NCBI GenBank assembly: GCA_046292765.1
Contig: JBKBQA010000005.1
Location: forward strand, 213,532 to 277,531
Origin: PGZG01 sp046292765
GTDB lineage: Bacteria > Pseudomonadota > Gammaproteobacteria > Pseudomonadales > Alcanivoracaceae
Length of the DNA stretch: 64,000 nucleotides
Reading direction: 5' to 3'
Shown here: positions 61,954 through 64,000 of the stretch, piece after piece
Layout: every line of letters starts with the position of its first letter
Position numbering within the stretch: the first letter of the stretch is position 1
Made by a program: the position numbers and the translations under genes
Notes under the pieces: generated by a model
Told to the model about the DNA's origin: nothing
Databases searched by the model: none
What the model saw: the letters and a program-made list of their open reading frames with translations, nothing else

Positions 61954-63324
61954 ATGGATAACATTCTCGACACCAAACTCGCCCTCAACGCTCTGCGCGA
62001 GGTGATCAACAACCAACAATGGGACCAGCTGGCAGACGCCACCGCCGCGCTGCATGTTCAGGACGTGGCGAAGGCCATCGATGACTTGCCAGCGGACAGC
62101 CTCACCGAAGCCTTTACCGCCCTGCCGGAAGCTCTGCAGCACGAGGTGTTTTCCTATCTGGATCTCCTCAGCCAGATGGAACTGCTGGATGCGCTTGATG
62201 CGCCGCAGGGCCGCGCCCTGTTTGCCAGTCTGACACCGGATGATCGCACAAGCCTGCTGTCGTCGGCGCCCGCCACTCAGGTGGAGCAGCTGCTGCGCCT
62301 GCTGTCCGCCGACGACATGAAGTTGGCCCTGACGCTGCTCGGCTATCCGGAGCACAGTGCCGGTCGTCTGATGACGCCGCGTTTTGTGCGACTGCGCCCG
62401 GATTGGACCCTGAGCCAAGCCCTCGCGCATGTGCGCCGCTGCGGCGAACCGGAAGAGCACATCAACACCCTCTACGTGCTCGACAACGAACGACATCTGC
62501 TCAGCACCGTCAGCCTGAAACGACTGGTGATGCTGGAAGGTGATCAGCCCGTGGCATCCCTCTTGGCAGACACGCGCCCTGTCGCCATCGAAGCCAGTGA
62601 GGACCGGGAAGTGGCGGTGCGTCTGATTCAGCACTACGACATCACCGCACTGCCGGTGGTGGACAAGCAGGGCGCCATGCTCGGCGTGGTCACCGTGGAC
62701 GATGTCATGGACGTCGCCCAGGAAGAAACCACCGAGGATTTTCACAAGATTGGTGGCATGGGAGCGGTGGGCCTTAGTCTGCGTGATGCACGGCCGTCTC
62801 TGCTGTATCGCAAGCGGGTGGGCTGGCTGGTGCTGCTGGTGTTCATGAACATCTTCGGCGGCGCCGGCATCGCCTACTTCGAAGAAACCATCGAGGCGGT
62901 GATCGCGCTGGTGTTCTTCCTGCCGCTGATCGTGGATTCCGGCGGTAACGCGGGCTCCCAGTCGGCCACCCTGATGGTACGGGCACTGGCCACGGGTGAC
63001 GTCCAAGCGCGCGACTGGCTGAGACTGTGGGGCAAGGAACTGGGCGTGGCCACCGCGCTGGGCTTGACCATGGGTGCAGCGGTGTGGGGGTTGGGCCTGT
63101 GGCGCGGCGGCAGTGAAGTCGCCATGGTGGTGTCGCTGGCGATGGTGGCGGTAGTGGTGATTGGCAGCATGGTCGGCATGCTGTTGCCGTTCCTGCTCAC
63201 TCGGCTGAAGTTCGATCCGGCCACGGCGAGTGCCCCACTGATCACTTCGATCGCGGACATTTCCGGCATCCTGATCTACTTTTCGATTGCCACCGCGATC
63301 CTGACCATCCCGGCGGCCGGGTAG
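61954..63324 (+). CDS. mgtE: Magnesium transporter MgtE
   Basis: A 456-residue channel. The N-domain (QDVAKAIDDLPADSLTEAFTALPEALQHEVFSYLD) and two CBS domains (GRLMTPRFVRLRPDWTLSQALAHVRRC; LADTRPVAIEASEDREVAVRLIQHYDITALPVVDKQGAMLGVVTVDDVMDVAQEE) gate the pore in response to Mg2+. The membrane part has the pore signature PLIVDSGGNAGSQSATLMVRALATG and FDPATASAPLITSIADISGILIYF. The fold and length are standard. It is the last gene of the operon with the barrel protein; a possible Mg2+-responsive leader lies upstream. Confidence 0.95.
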   Translation: MDNILDTKLALNALREVINNQQWDQLADATAALHVQDVAKAIDDLPADSLTEAFTALPEALQHEVFSYLDLLSQMELLDALDAPQGRALFASLTPDDRTSLLSSAPATQVEQLLRLLSADDMKLALTLLGYPEHSAGRLMTPRFVRLRPDWTLSQALAHVRRCGEPEEHINTLYVLDNERHLLSTVSLKRLVMLEGDQPVASLLADTRPVAIEASEDREVAVRLIQHYDITALPVVDKQGAMLGVVTVDDVMDVAQEETTEDFHKIGGMGAVGLSLRDARPSLLYRKRVGWLVLLVFMNIFGGAGIAYFEETIEAVIALVFFLPLIVDSGGNAGSQSATLMVRALATGDVQARDWLRLWGKELGVATALGLTMGAAVWGLGLWRGGSEVAMVVSLAMVAVVVIGSMVGMLLPFLLTRLKFDPATASAPLITSIADISGILIYFSIATAILTIPAAG

Positions 63325-63356
63325 ATACCGTCTCCCCTAATGTGCTGCAAGCCCTC

Positions 63357-63998
63357 TCAGGCGGCTTGTGGCACATATTCTTGCTGATGCTTCAACACCC
63401 CGAAGGCGATGTGCACCAACTTCCGCATGGCGGCCACCACAATGGCCATTCCTGCTTTTCCTTTCGCCTGCATTCGCCTTTTCAGCGCGCGGATGTCCGG
63501 GTTGTATTGGCAGGCTGTCACTGCCGCCATGTACAGCTTCTGACGGATACTGCTTCGCCCGGCCTTGCTGATCCTGGCCTGCCTGCGTATTGAGCTGCCA
63601 GACTCCACCTGTACCGGCACCACACCAATGAAGGCTGCGCACTCTCTGGCAGAGACGAAGTCCCTGCTACGCAGCAGCGCAAGCAACTGCACAGAGCAGA
63701 CCTCGGCAACGCCTGGAATGCTCTTCAGTAGCTCTCGGTCTCCCTTCAGGTTCGGGTGCCCGTCAATGTGGTTGTTGATGTCGTCCTTGAGCTTACGAAT
63801 CTCCGCTTCCAGCGCTGCGATCATGTCCTCAATGGAGGCCATCACGCGGACGCTGGTGTCCGTTGCCAGTGCCTTCTCCTGCCGATTCTGCTCCCGCTGC
63901 AGGTCCTTCTCCAACGCCTCCAGCCTAGCCATCAGCGAACGCAATTGCCTGATTTCTTTTGCCTCAGGCTGCCATTGTGTCAGCCTCGCATGCTTCTC
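63357..63998 (-). mobile_element. IS110-family transposase, 3' part, cut by the window edge
   Basis: The frame is open to the window end; about 213 C-terminal residues are seen. The coiled stretch (RLEALEKDLQREQNRQEKALA, IEDMIAALEAEIRKLKDDINNHI) is followed by the Transposase_20 domain: LLKSIPGVAEVCSVQLLALL, ECAAFIGVVPVQVESGSSIRRQARISKAGRSSIRQKLYMAAVTACQYNP, with the Ser used in strand exchange expected in the GSS segment. IS110 elements use a structured noncoding RNA (bridge RNA) to choose target and donor. For this orientation that region lies outside the window, upstream of the gene or at the far end. The IS edge falls in the 32 bases between the mgtE and transposase stops, 63325-63356, probably within a few bases of mgtE. 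Confidence 0.9.
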
Positions 63999-64000
63999 CT

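Noticed and set aside
1..64000. tRNA or rRNA genes
   Set aside because: I looked through the intergenic gaps and found no cloverleaf or rRNA-like stretch; all gaps are short or hold only hairpins and promoters.

Overview
The window is about 64 kb of GC-rich (roughly 60%) chromosomal DNA from a Gram-negative gammaproteobacterium. The evidence is the recJ-prfB-lysS block, many lipoproteins and outer-membrane barrels, an RND efflux pump, a Na+-pumping oxaloacetate decarboxylase and an IbpA-like heat-shock protein behind a sigma-32 promoter. The style resembles marine hydrocarbon-degrading groups (Alcanivorax or Marinobacter relatives), but that placement is inference and no rRNA or tRNA gene is present to test it.

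Layout. 1-2.5 kb: tail of a large enzyme, a metallophosphoesterase lipoprotein and a small lipoprotein. 2.6-17.2 kb: a two-partner secretion locus on the minus strand. In transcription order it holds the TpsB transporter, a lipoprotein with an Asp-Pro tract, a giant filamentous-hemagglutinin-like TpsA, a lipoprotein that looks like an immunity protein, a near-identical second C-terminal module without the front of the gene, a second lipoprotein, and a third decayed copy next to a possible IS remnant. 17.3-25.1 kb: a periplasmic coiled-coil protein, an MltF-like transglycosylase with doubled binding domains, two tandem barrel paralogues, an SMP-30-like hydrolase, a beta-hydroxyacid dehydrogenase and ppnP. 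25.2-30.1 kb: a stand-alone Anbu peptidase, oadGAB and hsp20. 30.2-39 kb: a Gly-rich exported protein with a 2OG-Fe(II) oxygenase and a YbjN-like protein, several conserved hypotheticals and a long acetyl-CoA hydrolase/transferase. 39-49.3 kb: a six-gene operon (two GNAT-like proteins, a GH3-type amide synthetase, a condensation-fold acyltransferase and an RND pump) divergent from an AraC-type regulator. 49.3-64 kb: SCP2, CnoX-like thioredoxin, porin plus a PstS-like protein, a second condensation-fold acyltransferase, ung-tetR, lysS-prfB-recJ, a barrel protein with mgtE behind a leader peptide, and part of an IS110 element.

Two systems stand out. First, the hemagglutinin ends in what reads as an alpha/beta-hydrolase domain with a complete Ser-Asp-His triad, and each copy of this domain is followed by a matching periplasmic lipoprotein. 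This is the arrangement expected of a secreted lipase-type effector with its immunity protein, including an orphan module available for recombination. Second, the GH3/GNAT/condensation/RND operon looks like a compact route that makes and exports an acylated or amide-conjugated small molecule, probably controlled by the adjacent AraC protein. A short leader ORF upstream of mgtE, starting Met-Glu-Pro like MgtL, is a third candidate worth testing.
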